12,807 nucleotides of DNA from an uncultured Bacteroidota bacterium. GTDB lineage: Bacteria; Bacteroidota; Bacteroidia; Chitinophagales; Chitinophagaceae. The translations under genes were made by a program, and so were the position numbers. Positions 6,014 through 12,806 of the stretch are shown piece after piece. The stretch's first letter is position 1, and every line of letters begins with the position of its first letter. The notes under the pieces were generated by a model. The model saw only the letters and a program-made list of their open reading frames with translations. It was not told where the DNA came from and did not search any database. Where the stretch lies: NCBI GenBank assembly GCA_903912435.1, contig CAIWHI010000562.1, positions 1 to 12,807 of the forward strand, read 5' to 3'.

Positions 6014-6463
6014 ATGAGGCGGAACCAAATAATCTTATTTACCTTATTATTACTACCCATTATTCTGGGTTCGGTGGCATGTACCAAAGGCAAGTCAGCC
6101 GATACGCCAGCAGAGCGTATTGTTGGTCGCTGGAAGAAAATGAAGTATGGCCTGGACGATAATAATGACAAGACATTTCAAGCAAGGGAAATTCATTGGC
6201 AGCCACCACAGATAGATGATGAGGTAACATTTAATAGTGATGGTACAGGTAAAGAAACTACAACCAGTAATACTACTGATATGATAGTTTTGAGCTTCAC
6301 ATGGAGGGTAACCCCTCAGAATAAAGTTTGGGTAGCCTACAAAACACATGATACGGTAAGCTATTATATACGTACGGTAAACTCTGAAAATCTGGAACTT
6401 TGGGCAGATACTTATATCAATGGTACTCCGGTTCTTACATCTTATATTTACTCTAATAATTAA
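6014..6463 (+). CDS. Lipocalin-like lipoprotein
   Basis: The 149-residue product has a lipoprotein leader (RRNQIILFTLLLLPIILGS) ending in SVAC, with the lipidated cysteine at residue 23. The mature domain begins with IVGRWKKMKYGLD, contains TFNSDGTGKE and SFTWRV, and ends YYIRTVNSENLELWAD. This pattern of an opening GRW, an FxxDGTG turn and a closing Leu-rich strand is typical of the lipocalin-like domains common in Bacteroidota lipoproteins, which are small beta-barrels. The ligand is unknown. It has its own -7 box, is separated by 90 bp from the transketolase gene, and shows no obvious link to it. The following gene starts 77 bp later on the same strand. Confidence 0.75.
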   Translation: MRRNQIILFTLLLLPIILGSVACTKGKSADTPAERIVGRWKKMKYGLDDNNDKTFQAREIHWQPPQIDDEVTFNSDGTGKETTTSNTTDMIVLSFTWRVTPQNKVWVAYKTHDTVSYYIRTVNSENLELWADTYINGTPVLTSYIYSNN

Positions 6464-6540
6464 TTTGCCCAATAGTTATTCATAGGTTTGGTGGGGTGGT
6501 TAGCCAATACAAATAATAATTTTCTATTTTTTACGTATAA

Positions 6541-7032
6541 ATGGATCTGGATAATTTTAGAATTATTGCTGCTGCAAGCAAAAAAGAATTTTCAGGATTC
6601 ATAGATAATCTGGCTGACCGCATCCCTGGTAATATGCCTGAAATAGCTGCAAGTGCAGATAAGGCAGTATGGAAAAAGATTCAATGCCTTGACTGTGCCA
6701 ATTGCTGTAAAACCATGACACCGGCCTACAATAAGGCCGATATTTTAAGGATAGCCACCCATCTACGGATGAAGCCCAAAGATTTTATATCACGATGGCT
6801 TAAAAAGGAAAAGGATTCTGAAGCGTGGGTTAATGCATCCTCGCCATGTCAATTTTTGGATGGTAATATGTGTACCATTTATGAATACAGGCCTGAGGAT
6901 TGTGCCGGTTTTCCGCATCACGATAAACAGCCATTCGAGGCCTACATTTCCACCTTCCGTAAAAATGTGAACCATTGTCCCGCCACCCATGAATTTGTGG
7001 CGCAACTGATGGATAAGATTGATTTAGGATGA
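6541..7032 (+). CDS. YkgJ-family cysteine-cluster protein
   Basis: The 163-residue cytoplasmic protein carries the hallmark C-x2-C-x2-C-C motif (C48, C51, C54, C55). Further conserved cysteines follow at C102 (SSPCQFL), C110 (NMCTIY), C120 (RPEDCAGFP) and C145 (NHCPA). This is the full YkgJ / putative zinc- or iron-chelating domain. The pattern PC-x7-C-x-IY-x2-RP-x2-C is strongly diagnostic. Proteins of the family are thought to hold a metal or Fe-S centre; the reaction is not known. The N-terminal 45 residues form helices before the cluster. No export signal is present. The neighbours (lipoprotein before, T9SS protein after) do not suggest a pathway. Confidence 0.92.
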   Translation: MDLDNFRIIAAASKKEFSGFIDNLADRIPGNMPEIAASADKAVWKKIQCLDCANCCKTMTPAYNKADILRIATHLRMKPKDFISRWLKKEKDSEAWVNASSPCQFLDGNMCTIYEYRPEDCAGFPHHDKQPFEAYISTFRKNVNHCPATHEFVAQLMDKIDLG

Positions 7033-7093
7033 TGATTTGACTGCCTGGTTCAATATGATATAAATTAATAGCACCTATCAACCTGAAAGTTTT

Positions 7094-7101
7094 TAACTTC
7101 G
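7094..7101 (+). promoter_or_regulatory. Possible -7 box of the T9SS-secreted protein gene
   Basis: TAACTTCG differs from TAnnTTTG at one base (C for T) and lies 28 bp before the ATG at 7130. No -33 element is evident. Confidence 0.3.
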
Positions 7102-7129
7102 TATGTGTTATATCCTTTAAATCTTATTT

Positions 7130-8752
7130 ATGCTTTCATTGTTCAATTCATTCGCCAAGTCCTTCAAGTTTAGGTACTTTATTACTAGTTTAAGAATTAG
7201 CCTATTCTCAGCATTTTATATCTTTTCACTACCAACTAGCCATGCACAGGTACTGCCTATGCAATGGCAAAAATGTTATGGTGGCACAGACCACGATATG
7301 GCATCATCAGTAATAGAGGCGCATGGAGAAGGGTTTCTTGTTTTTGGTTATTCTATGTCTGATAATGGTGACCATGTAAACGCAGGCTTTGGCAGTTGTG
7401 ATTTTTGGGCTATTAAGACTGATAATTATGGTGGGATAGAATGGGAACAGCCATTTGGCGGTTCGGGGTGTGAATTTGCTTCAAATGCACTAAAGACTAG
7501 CTATGGTTATGTTTTGTCAGGTAATACCAGTTCCAGTGATTACGAGGTTACAGGGTTACATGGCGAGCCTTTTCCTCATTCCAGTCCGGATTTTTGGGTT
7601 GTTGGTATTGATACCCTGGGTAACATTCTTTGGGAAAATTCATATGGGGGATCTAACCCTGAAAATTTATATTCTATTACACCTGCAATTGATGGAGGAT
7701 TTGCAATGGCAGGGCTAACCATTTCAAATGATGGTGACGTAACCAATTATCATGGGCGCCTGGATGGTTGGATAGTGAAAATAAATGATACAGGGGCTAT
7801 CGTTTGGGGAAAAGCTATTGGCGGCACCAATGTAGATATTGCAAGGGCAATAAAGCAAACCAGAGATAGAGGCTACATTGTTGCAGGGCAATCAAATTCT
7901 GATAGTACTGATTCGGTTGCTGTATTAGTAGATTTTTGGTTGGTGAAGATGAATGATACAGGTGGAGTTATGTGGCAGCAATATTATGGAGGCACGGCTG
8001 ATGATTGGGCTGTTGATGTATTACAAGCAACTGATGGTGGCTATTTAATATTGGGTAATTCAAAATCAAATGATGGAGATGTGCCGGGGAATCATGGTAT
8101 GTATGATTATTGGTTGCTGAAAGTGGATAAGAACGGCATAAAACAATGGAGTAAAAACTATGGCGGTTCAGCAGATGATAATCCATCGGCTATTATCAAG
8201 ACATTAGATGGAGGATATGCAATGGTAGGGTCAACAAAATCTATTGATGGAGACATAACTTCAAATAACGGCCTAAGTGATATATGGGTAGTAAAAATAA
8301 ATGATACAGGTGCCATACAATGGCAAAGGACATACGGTGGCACACAGGATGAATTTGCCAATTCTATCACGCAAACTGCTGATAGTGGTTATATAATTGC
8401 AGGCGAAGCTGAATCGGTAAATGGCAACGTAGGTGGCAACCATGGCAAGGAAGACTATTGGGTCTTTAGGCTTGATAAGACTGGGGTAGGGGTGGATAAT
8501 TTTTCTACGGATGACCCATTTAAAGTTTACCCAATACCCGCAAATGAAAAGCTCAACTTTAGCTTTCCAAAAGCAAGCTCAGGTGTAATCAAGTTGATGG
8601 ATTTAGCTGGAAGGGTATTGGTTGAACAAAAAATTAATAATGTAACCAAAGCAACTTTTGAAGTGGGTAGTTATTCACCCGGACTTTATTATTATGAGTT
8701 TAAATCAGATAATTTGCTAAAAACGGGCAAGGTGGTTATTGAGGGTTATTAG
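7130..8752 (+). CDS. Repeat protein with type IX secretion C-terminal sorting domain
   Basis: The 540-residue protein has a long N-terminus with a hydrophobic stretch (SLFSAFYIFSLPTSHAQ) and a likely signal cut near residue 39. Seven repeats of about 58 residues follow, each opening with W-x3-YGG[TS]-x2-D/E (W46, W105, W168, W226, W282, W340, W398) and continuing with DGGY-x2-AG-x-S-x-S-DGD and W-V-KI-D-x-G. Seven repeats suggest a seven-bladed beta-propeller. Residues from about 463 to the end (FKVYPIPANEKLNF, IKLMDLAGRVL, SPGLYYYEF, KTGKVVI) are a type A T9SS sorting domain, cleaved when the protein is exported and attached to the cell surface. This implies the organism has PorU/GldKLMN-type machinery, not seen here. 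The ligand is unknown. The gene ends before a strong terminator. Confidence 0.9.
   Translation: MLSLFNSFAKSFKFRYFITSLRISLFSAFYIFSLPTSHAQVLPMQWQKCYGGTDHDMASSVIEAHGEGFLVFGYSMSDNGDHVNAGFGSCDFWAIKTDNYGGIEWEQPFGGSGCEFASNALKTSYGYVLSGNTSSSDYEVTGLHGEPFPHSSPDFWVVGIDTLGNILWENSYGGSNPENLYSITPAIDGGFAMAGLTISNDGDVTNYHGRLDGWIVKINDTGAIVWGKAIGGTNVDIARAIKQTRDRGYIVAGQSNSDSTDSVAVLVDFWLVKMNDTGGVMWQQYYGGTADDWAVDVLQATDGGYLILGNSKSNDGDVPGNHGMYDYWLLKVDKNGIKQWSKNYGGSADDNPSAIIKTLDGGYAMVGSTKSIDGDITSNNGLSDIWVVKINDTGAIQWQRTYGGTQDEFANSITQTADSGYIIAGEAESVNGNVGGNHGKEDYWVFRLDKTGVGVDNFSTDDPFKVYPIPANEKLNFSFPKASSGVIKLMDLAGRVLVEQKINNVTKATFEVGSYSPGLYYYEFKSDNLLKTGKVVIEGY
7265..8494 (+). repeat. Seven tandem ~58-residue coding repeats
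   Basis: The repeats start at residues 46, 105, 168, 226, 282, 340 and 398 of the T9SS protein (spacings 59, 63, 58, 56, 58, 58). Repeats 4-7 are the most alike; the linker KINDTGAI occurs twice almost identically at DNA level (about 7777 and 8294). Repeats 2 and 3 have diverged most, with extra residues. Confidence 0.8.
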
Positions 8753-8773
8753 GGGTATAAAGTCTAAAAAATC

Positions 8774-8812
8774 AAAACGTCAGGTTCTGCTAATTGCGAA
8801 ACCTGACGTTTT
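8774..8812. terminator. Bidirectional intrinsic terminator between convergent genes
   Basis: AAAACGTCAGGTT (8774-8786) and AACCTGACGTTTT (8800-8812) are perfect complements over 13 bp around a 13-nt loop. The stem has A-rich and T-rich ends, so it can end transcripts in both directions. It lies between the convergent stops at 8752 and 8842. Confidence 0.85.
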
Positions 8813-8841
8813 AATTATGATTAAAATTTGAAATATAGTAT

Positions 8842-9309
8842 TTATTCAACTCCAAACTGCCTAAGGTGGTGGGTAGCATGCTTATGTAATAACTGCACCT
8901 GCTGGTCGAATACAAGATGCCCGAAAAATGGATTTGGGGTTACCTTTGAAGCGTCAGCCTCATGCGCAGCAAAAAAATGGTCTAATTCTGCTTCCAATTC
9001 TTCAATAGCTTCATCTTTGTTTGCATTTCTAACAGGTGGTGGGGTGTCAGGCATCAGTGAGTTGGGTGTGTTTTCCGGAAATTGTTTCTCACTTTCCAGA
9101 AAACCTTGCATTTTGGGTATTCTTTCTTCGGGTGTAACAATTTCCAATATTGTCTTGCCGCTGGCTATGCGCACATAATCTGTCATGTGCTCTATCATTT
9201 GTTGCACATTCATTTTACCCAATTTACGTGGGGTATCATCATCAAGGTCACTTAATACCTTCGTATATCCACTTCTAAGGAAAAGTGCTTTATCGTTGAG
9301 GTTTTGCAT
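8842..9309 (-). CDS. DUF1569 / DinB-like protein
   Basis: The 155-residue protein resembles the DUF1569 branch of the DinB/YfiT-like four-helix-bundle superfamily. These proteins often bind a metal ion through three histidines. Candidate ligands are H41 in NVQQMIEHMTDY, H131 in NPFFGHL, and H144/H148 in LLHKHATHHLRQFG near the C-terminus, which is the position expected for the family. A Pro-rich loop (NTPNSLMPDTPPPVRNANKD) lies in the middle. Known superfamily members act in thiol-dependent transfer reactions, but no substrate can be given. It is downstream of the MoxR gene on the same strand (79 bp gap) but has its own promoter-like sequence within a heptamer-repeat tract. The ATG at 9309 is the only plausible start; the next Met is at residue 33. 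Confidence 0.82.
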   Translation of the reverse strand: MQNLNDKALFLRSGYTKVLSDLDDDTPRKLGKMNVQQMIEHMTDYVRIASGKTILEIVTPEERIPKMQGFLESEKQFPENTPNSLMPDTPPPVRNANKDEAIEELEAELDHFFAAHEADASKVTPNPFFGHLVFDQQVQLLHKHATHHLRQFGVE

Positions 9310-9313
9310 TTTT

Positions 9314-9344
9314 CAAAGTTAAAAGTCAAAAGTTAAAAGTCAAA
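9314..9344 (-). promoter_or_regulatory. Near-ideal Bacteroidota promoter within heptamer repeats
   Basis: On the minus strand TTTG (9344-9341) is followed after 19 bp by TAACTTTG (9321-9314), an exact match to the TTTG/TAnnTTTG promoter form. The -7 box ends only four bases before the ATG at 9309, so transcription would begin at or next to the start codon. Confidence 0.5.
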
Positions 9345-9349
9345 AGTCC
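9315..9349. repeat. Five tandem heptamers (AAAGTYA)
   Basis: AAAGTTA, AAAGTCA, AAAGTTA, AAAGTCA and AAAGTCC follow each other without gaps, so there is also a 14-bp period. The tract lies directly upstream of the DUF1569 start codon and supplies both promoter elements on the minus strand. Confidence 0.9.
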
Positions 9350-9388
9350 GGCATGGAATAATTGTGTTTCAAGAATTATCTCCATTAA

Positions 9389-10354
9389 CTAAAGTAACTG
9401 CTTAATCAATGACTCTTGGGTAATGCCTTCGGCTTCGGCTTTATAGTTTCTTAGCACACGGTGCCTTAATACAGGCATTGCCATTGCACGCACGTCTTCT
9501 ATGTCTGGTGAGTATTTGCCATTCAATAGTGCATTGCATTTTGCTCCTAATATCAAATATTGTGATGCTCTGGGACCCGCGCCATAGGCTATATATTGTG
9601 TAGCTATTGGGGCAACAGTAGCTGAGTTTGGACGGGTCTTTTGTACCAGGCCTACAGCGTATTCCAGCACATTGTCAGGTACTGGTACGCGCCTCACTAA
9701 TTCCTGAAAGGCTAGTATATCTTCACCAGACAATACTTTTGATAATTCAGGCTTGTGGGCACTGGTCGTATTTCTTACTATGCTTACTTCTTCGGCAAAA
9801 CTTGGGTAGTCGAGTGTTACCTGAAACATAAAGCGGTCCAATTGAGCCTCGGGTAGAGGGTAGGTGCCCTCCTGTTCTATAGGGTTCTGCGTAGCCAGTA
9901 CAAAGAATGGTGCAGGCAATTTGTATAAGGTGCCACCGGCAGTAACATTGCGTTCCTGCATTGCCTCAAGTAAGGCAGCCTGGGTCTTAGGTGGTGTACG
10001 GTTAATCTCATCAGCAAGGATGATATTGGCGAATATTGGGCCTTTTATAAATTGGAAATGGCGTTCTTCATTCAATATTTCAGCCCCTACTATATCACTT
10101 GGCATCAGGTCGGGTGTGAACTGTATACGTTTGAACGACAAATCGAGCACATCGGCAATGGTTTTAACCAATAGTGTTTTTGCAAGACCGGGAACACCTA
10201 CAAGCAGACTATGTCCGTTGCATAAAATGGATATAATGAGTTTTTCTACCACATCATTCTGGCCCACAATTACCTTACCTATTGCCTTACGTATTGCTGC
10301 TGCTTGCTCTTTGAGTGCGTCTGCTGCTTCGATATCCGATTTATATGATTGCAT
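9389..10354 (-). CDS. MoxR-family AAA+ ATPase
   Basis: The 321-residue cytoplasmic ATPase shows all MoxR landmarks: the opening helix with KVIVGQNDVVEKL, Walker A GVPGLAKT (53-60), the segment RIQFTPDLMPSDIVG (76-90), Walker B ILADEINR (112-119) and sensor 1 ATQNPIEQEG (155-163). It also has LPEAQLDRF (168-175) and the lid with YGAGPRASQYLILGAK (257-272). MoxR proteins act as chaperones that use ATP to insert cofactors or mature partners, usually with vWA-domain proteins. The ATG at 10354 is chosen because homology starts there; the same frame stays open further upstream only by running antisense through the MazG gene. The usual DUF58 and vWA partner genes do not follow; the next gene is a DUF1569 protein. 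It is divergent from the MazG-like gene, with 73 bp between starts. Confidence 0.95.
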   Translation of the reverse strand: MQSYKSDIEAADALKEQAAAIRKAIGKVIVGQNDVVEKLIISILCNGHSLLVGVPGLAKTLLVKTIADVLDLSFKRIQFTPDLMPSDIVGAEILNEERHFQFIKGPIFANIILADEINRTPPKTQAALLEAMQERNVTAGGTLYKLPAPFFVLATQNPIEQEGTYPLPEAQLDRFMFQVTLDYPSFAEEVSIVRNTTSAHKPELSKVLSGEDILAFQELVRRVPVPDNVLEYAVGLVQKTRPNSATVAPIATQYIAYGAGPRASQYLILGAKCNALLNGKYSPDIEDVRAMAMPVLRHRVLRNYKAEAEGITQESLIKQLL

Positions 10355-10427
10355 TATTCCGAAATTCTTCTGTTTAAACGGGAAAGTTCTATTATTTTGT
10401 GTAAACAAACAAATTCTAATTTTTAAA

Positions 10428-10760
10428 GTGGACATAACTATACGCGAGGCACAGCGCCAAACTGATGAATGGATACGCACAGTAGGGGTGAGATATTTCA
10501 ACGAACTCACCAATTTGGGCATTTTAATGGAGGAAACTGGTGAGTTGGCCCGTATTATAGTACGTAAATATGGTGAGCAATCATTTAAAGAGAGCGATAA
10601 GCACAAAGAACTGGCTGATGAGATGGCCGATGTGCTCTGGGTATTGATCTGCCTCGCCAATCAGACCGGAGTAGATTTAACAGATGCTTTGCACAAAAAT
10701 TTTGAGAAAAAGAACATCAGGGATGCAGTGAGGCATAAGAACAAGGAGAAATTGCAATAA
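10428..10760 (+). CDS. MazG-like nucleotide pyrophosphohydrolase
   Basis: The 110-residue protein has the MazG fold signature: EETGE (E36-x2-E39) and ADEMADVLW (E65-x2-D68), the metal-binding acidic residues used to hydrolyse nucleoside triphosphates to monophosphate and pyrophosphate. Such enzymes clear non-standard or surplus NTPs. Other family-like segments are TIREAQRQTDEWI at the N-terminus, GVRYFNELTNLGIL, and LANQTGVDLTDALHKNFEKK. The start is GTG at 10428, since homology to the family begins with M-x-I-T-I-x-E-A-Q and the next ATG (residue 34) would remove half the active site. A TTTG (10396-10399) and TAATTTTT (10417-10424) precede it with a 17-bp spacer, a possible promoter leaving almost no leader. 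The length is normal for the single-domain form. Confidence 0.9.
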   Translation: MDITIREAQRQTDEWIRTVGVRYFNELTNLGILMEETGELARIIVRKYGEQSFKESDKHKELADEMADVLWVLICLANQTGVDLTDALHKNFEKKNIRDAVRHKNKEKLQ

Positions 10761-10793
10761 TAGTGAAGTTAGGGTAGGTAATATAAGCATGAC

Positions 10794-10801
10794 TAATTTT
10801 G
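10794..10801 (+). promoter_or_regulatory. Possible -7 box of the two-helix membrane protein gene
   Basis: TAATTTTG matches TAnnTTTG exactly, 47 bp before the ATG at 10849. It is framed by TGAC and GTCA (10790-10805), a short inverted repeat. A second, weaker box TATCTTTA lies at 10828-10835. Confidence 0.4.
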
Positions 10802-10848
10802 GTCAGGTTAATTTACATAGCTCTTCATATCTTTAGGGATGATATACT

Positions 10849-11517
10849 ATGCATGAGTTGCCTTCAATAACCCGCCCTTTGAATTATCTTGAAAAAAGAT
10901 GGTTGGAAACCTTATTGAAAGGCCAGAAAAATGCATTGAAAAGTAAATTTAAGATAGGTAGTTTTATTACTGCTGCAATAATTGGCACATTATGTACCTG
11001 GTTAGCAAGCAGGATGCCTGACTCCTTCTGGTTGTTTCTTGTTGGTACCCTTGCTATTTTAAGTTGGTCATTTATTCTATTTGTGCCCTATGAGCTTTAT
11101 AAAATACATAAGAACAATAGACGAAATATCAGCTCTATTGAGGGTTGGATTAATAATGGCAATGTAATAGTTTATCCAATAAATGCATTACGAATTGCTA
11201 AAGCCAATGAATATGACGACGAGGGCGACTTGTTTATTGTAGAGTATGATCCGGATAAACTCATTTATTTATGGGATCATGACTATAATCTGCGCAAAAG
11301 ATTTCCTTGCCTTAGCTTTGAAATATATGAGGCTGATTTTGCAAAACTTACAGGCAGGCCAATTAATCCGTTGAGTGAAAAGATTAAACCAGTAGAAATA
11401 AATAAGATGGCAAAATGGGCTTATATGACCCATCCTGGTTTACCTGGTCATATGGATACTGAGCTTGGTAGATTTGAGGAAGTAGTGGATAAAATTATTA
11501 ATGCTACTATTAAATAA
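10849..11517 (+). CDS. Unrecognised membrane protein with two predicted helices
   Basis: The 222-residue protein is not recognised. Residues 1-35 are a polar, basic segment (LEKRWLETLLKGQKNALKSK). Two hydrophobic helices follow at about 36-53 (IGSFITAAIIGTLCTWLA) and 59-80 (SFWLFLVGTLAILSWSFILF), joined by a tiny loop. A soluble domain of about 140 residues then carries strand-like runs (NVIVYPINALRIA, DLFIVEYDPDKLIYLWD) and an acidic stretch DDEGD (123-127). With a basic N-terminus and a basic stretch after helix 2 (KIHKNNRR), both tails are probably cytoplasmic. The layout is a hairpin membrane anchor plus a cytoplasmic domain. It begins 88 bp after the MazG gene with its own -7 box and ends just before a terminator, so it is likely a single-gene unit. 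No function is proposed. Confidence 0.8.
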   Translation: MHELPSITRPLNYLEKRWLETLLKGQKNALKSKFKIGSFITAAIIGTLCTWLASRMPDSFWLFLVGTLAILSWSFILFVPYELYKIHKNNRRNISSIEGWINNGNVIVYPINALRIAKANEYDDEGDLFIVEYDPDKLIYLWDHDYNLRKRFPCLSFEIYEADFAKLTGRPINPLSEKIKPVEINKMAKWAYMTHPGLPGHMDTELGRFEEVVDKIINATIK

Positions 11518-11522
11518 CAACA

Positions 11523-11563
11523 AATGGCATGGTGATTCCAATAGAAATCTAAACCATGCCATT
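11523..11563 (+). terminator. Terminator-like hairpin after the membrane protein gene
   Basis: AATGGCATGGT (11523-11533) and ACCATGCCATT (11553-11563) are perfect complements over 11 bp around a 19-nt loop, starting five bases after the stop at 11517. The T-run behind it is weak (GATGTATTTTC), so termination strength is uncertain; on the minus strand it is followed by a T-rich stretch. Confidence 0.6.
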
Positions 11564-11951
11564 GATGTATTTTCAATATAGCTTCGCCTGGCCCGCAATA
11601 GGTAATAACCTTATATTTGGGGCAATATAATATCAGTATGCCTTTTTTATCATTTTGGGCATATTGAAAAAAACATGGGTACAGGCGTACAAAAGGTGGT
11701 GGAGGTCGGTAGTCTGGTGGCGGATTATATAGATTCGTTTTTCTGAATCTTGGCATTTCTTATGGTAGCTAAACCAAAGAAAACAAAAATGAAAGCAATT
11801 GCTATACTATCTTTAATTAGCAATGTAATAATTGTGAAGCTTTCAAAATCAATTTCAAGTATCTGGATTTCAAGTGATTATAGGTGGTAATTTTCATGAT
11901 TAACAAACCCTAACTAGAACTAAAAGAAACTGTTAATACTACACTTAAATA
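11564..11951. other. 388-bp spacer with no confident gene
   Basis: No plus-strand gene is visible. On the minus strand a short frame with a TTG start at 11823 and a stop at 11725 encodes 32 residues, including the hydrophobic run SIAIAFIFVFFGLATIR and a polar tail (NAKIQKNESI). The open frame extends further upstream without an ATG. It could be a small membrane protein or the end of a decayed gene. A second minus-strand frame (11756-11448) is Pro- and Cys-rich, crosses the hairpin at 11523-11563 and overlaps the end of the gene before it; I do not accept it as a gene. Confidence 0.4.
11725..11823 (-). CDS. Possible small one-helix membrane peptide
   Basis: Thirty-two codons from a TTG at 11823 to TAA at 11725 encode one likely transmembrane helix (SIAIAFIFVFFGLATIR) and a charged end. 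The frame is open for 16 codons further upstream but has no ATG there. No promoter box or ribosome site is evident. The hydrophobic profile and lack of overlap with a gene are the only support; it may be a gene remnant. Confidence 0.2.
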   Translation of the reverse strand: MLIKDSIAIAFIFVFFGLATIRNAKIQKNESI

Positions 11952-12806
11952 TTACTTTACAAGATAATCCAGACCTACTACAGAGTAATCATCATTTGCA
12001 TGGCCACGTGCTATATATGAGTCCATTAAAGTTGCCAAACCAGGAATCGTAGCTAATGTAAGGTCAGCAGCCTCAGCACCTTCCATCATCAAGCGGGCAT
12101 CCTTCCTTGCCATGTGCAATTCCCATGTAGGATCATCGTATTTTCCACCAGATACTCTTTTGAAACGAGCCGGTAGCATAGCACCAGGATTCCACATGTC
12201 GAGCAGTTTCCCAATTTCTTCAGGAGCAAGACCAAATGCTTTTGATAGTGCCAGCATATCGGCCATACCACCAGTCATTGCCAGAAGGAATAAATTGCCA
12301 ATAAGTTTCATGCCTGCAGCTTTACCTGGTTCTTTGCCCATGTACATAAGCTTGCCGGTCATTTTGGCAAGGTCTTTCTCATATTCTGAGAAAGTATACT
12401 TGTCGCCCGATACCATCATGTAGCCAGTTCCATCAAGTGCGTTCTGTGGACCCATAAATACAGGAGCATGTAAATAAACGCACCCATTCTGGCGCCAATA
12501 TTCAGCCCTGTCAATAGCTCCTCTCTGCGATGTAGTAGTGTGGTCTACTATCGTAACACCATGTTGGAATGAACCACATGCCAACTGCAACAATTCATTT
12601 ACAGAGCGGTCATCTTTTAGAGCAAGATGTATGCGCTCCATACCTTCCACTGCGTCTTCAACCCTGTCGAAAACTATAGCACCTGCTTCTTCAAGTGCTT
12701 TGGCTTTTGAAGGAGTACGATTCCATACTCTTACTTGCTCGCCCCTCTTGAGCATTGCACGGACGAAATTTGCCCCCAAATGCCCCATTCCCAAAAATGC
12801 AATCAT
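11952..12806 (-). CDS. NAD(P)-dependent beta-hydroxyacid dehydrogenase family oxidoreductase
   Basis: The 284-residue protein belongs to the 3-hydroxyisobutyrate / 6-phosphogluconate dehydrogenase superfamily. It has the Rossmann nucleotide-binding start AFLGMGHLGANF (GxGxxG at 6-11) and a post-strand-2 WNRTPSKA (28-35), where the Arg suggests NADP(H). It also has VDHTTTS near 87-93 and the catalytic-Lys segment AAGMKLIGNLF (K167, N171). The substrate motif, normally DAPVSGG, here reads HAPVFMGPQNALDGTG (113-128), so the substrate is probably not a standard beta-hydroxyacid. The all-helical C-terminal domain (175-284) is complete. The ATG at 12806 is one base from the window edge; it matches the usual start, but a few more residues upstream cannot be excluded. 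It is separated from the rest by an unexplained spacer. Confidence 0.9.
   Translation of the reverse strand: MIAFLGMGHLGANFVRAMLKRGEQVRVWNRTPSKAKALEEAGAIVFDRVEDAVEGMERIHLALKDDRSVNELLQLACGSFQHGVTIVDHTTTSQRGAIDRAEYWRQNGCVYLHAPVFMGPQNALDGTGYMMVSGDKYTFSEYEKDLAKMTGKLMYMGKEPGKAAGMKLIGNLFLLAMTGGMADMLALSKAFGLAPEEIGKLLDMWNPGAMLPARFKRVSGGKYDDPTWELHMARKDARLMMEGAEAADLTLATIPGLATLMDSYIARGHANDDYSVVGLDYLVK

Noticed and set aside
6095..6472. 125-codon minus-strand frame
   Set aside because: It is antisense to the lipocalin-like lipoprotein, whose lipobox and GRW/DGTG motifs make the plus strand the coding strand.
8828..9178. 116-codon plus-strand frame rich in Cys and Ser
   Set aside because: It is a shadow opposite the DUF1569 gene and shows no protein-family features.
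9864..10427. Long plus-strand frame continuous with the MazG-like gene
   Set aside because: It is antisense to the well-supported MoxR gene and has no recognisable domain; MazG homology begins at the GTG at 10428.
10355..10660. Upstream in-frame extension of the MoxR ATPase
   Set aside because: It would be antisense through the MazG-like gene and adds about 100 Ser/Arg-rich residues absent from the family; the ATG at 10354 gives normal length.
11448..11756. 102-codon minus-strand frame, Pro- and Cys-rich
   Set aside because: It runs through the 11-bp terminator hairpin and overlaps the 3' end of the plus-strand membrane protein gene by 70 bp, with no promoter box and no recognisable family.
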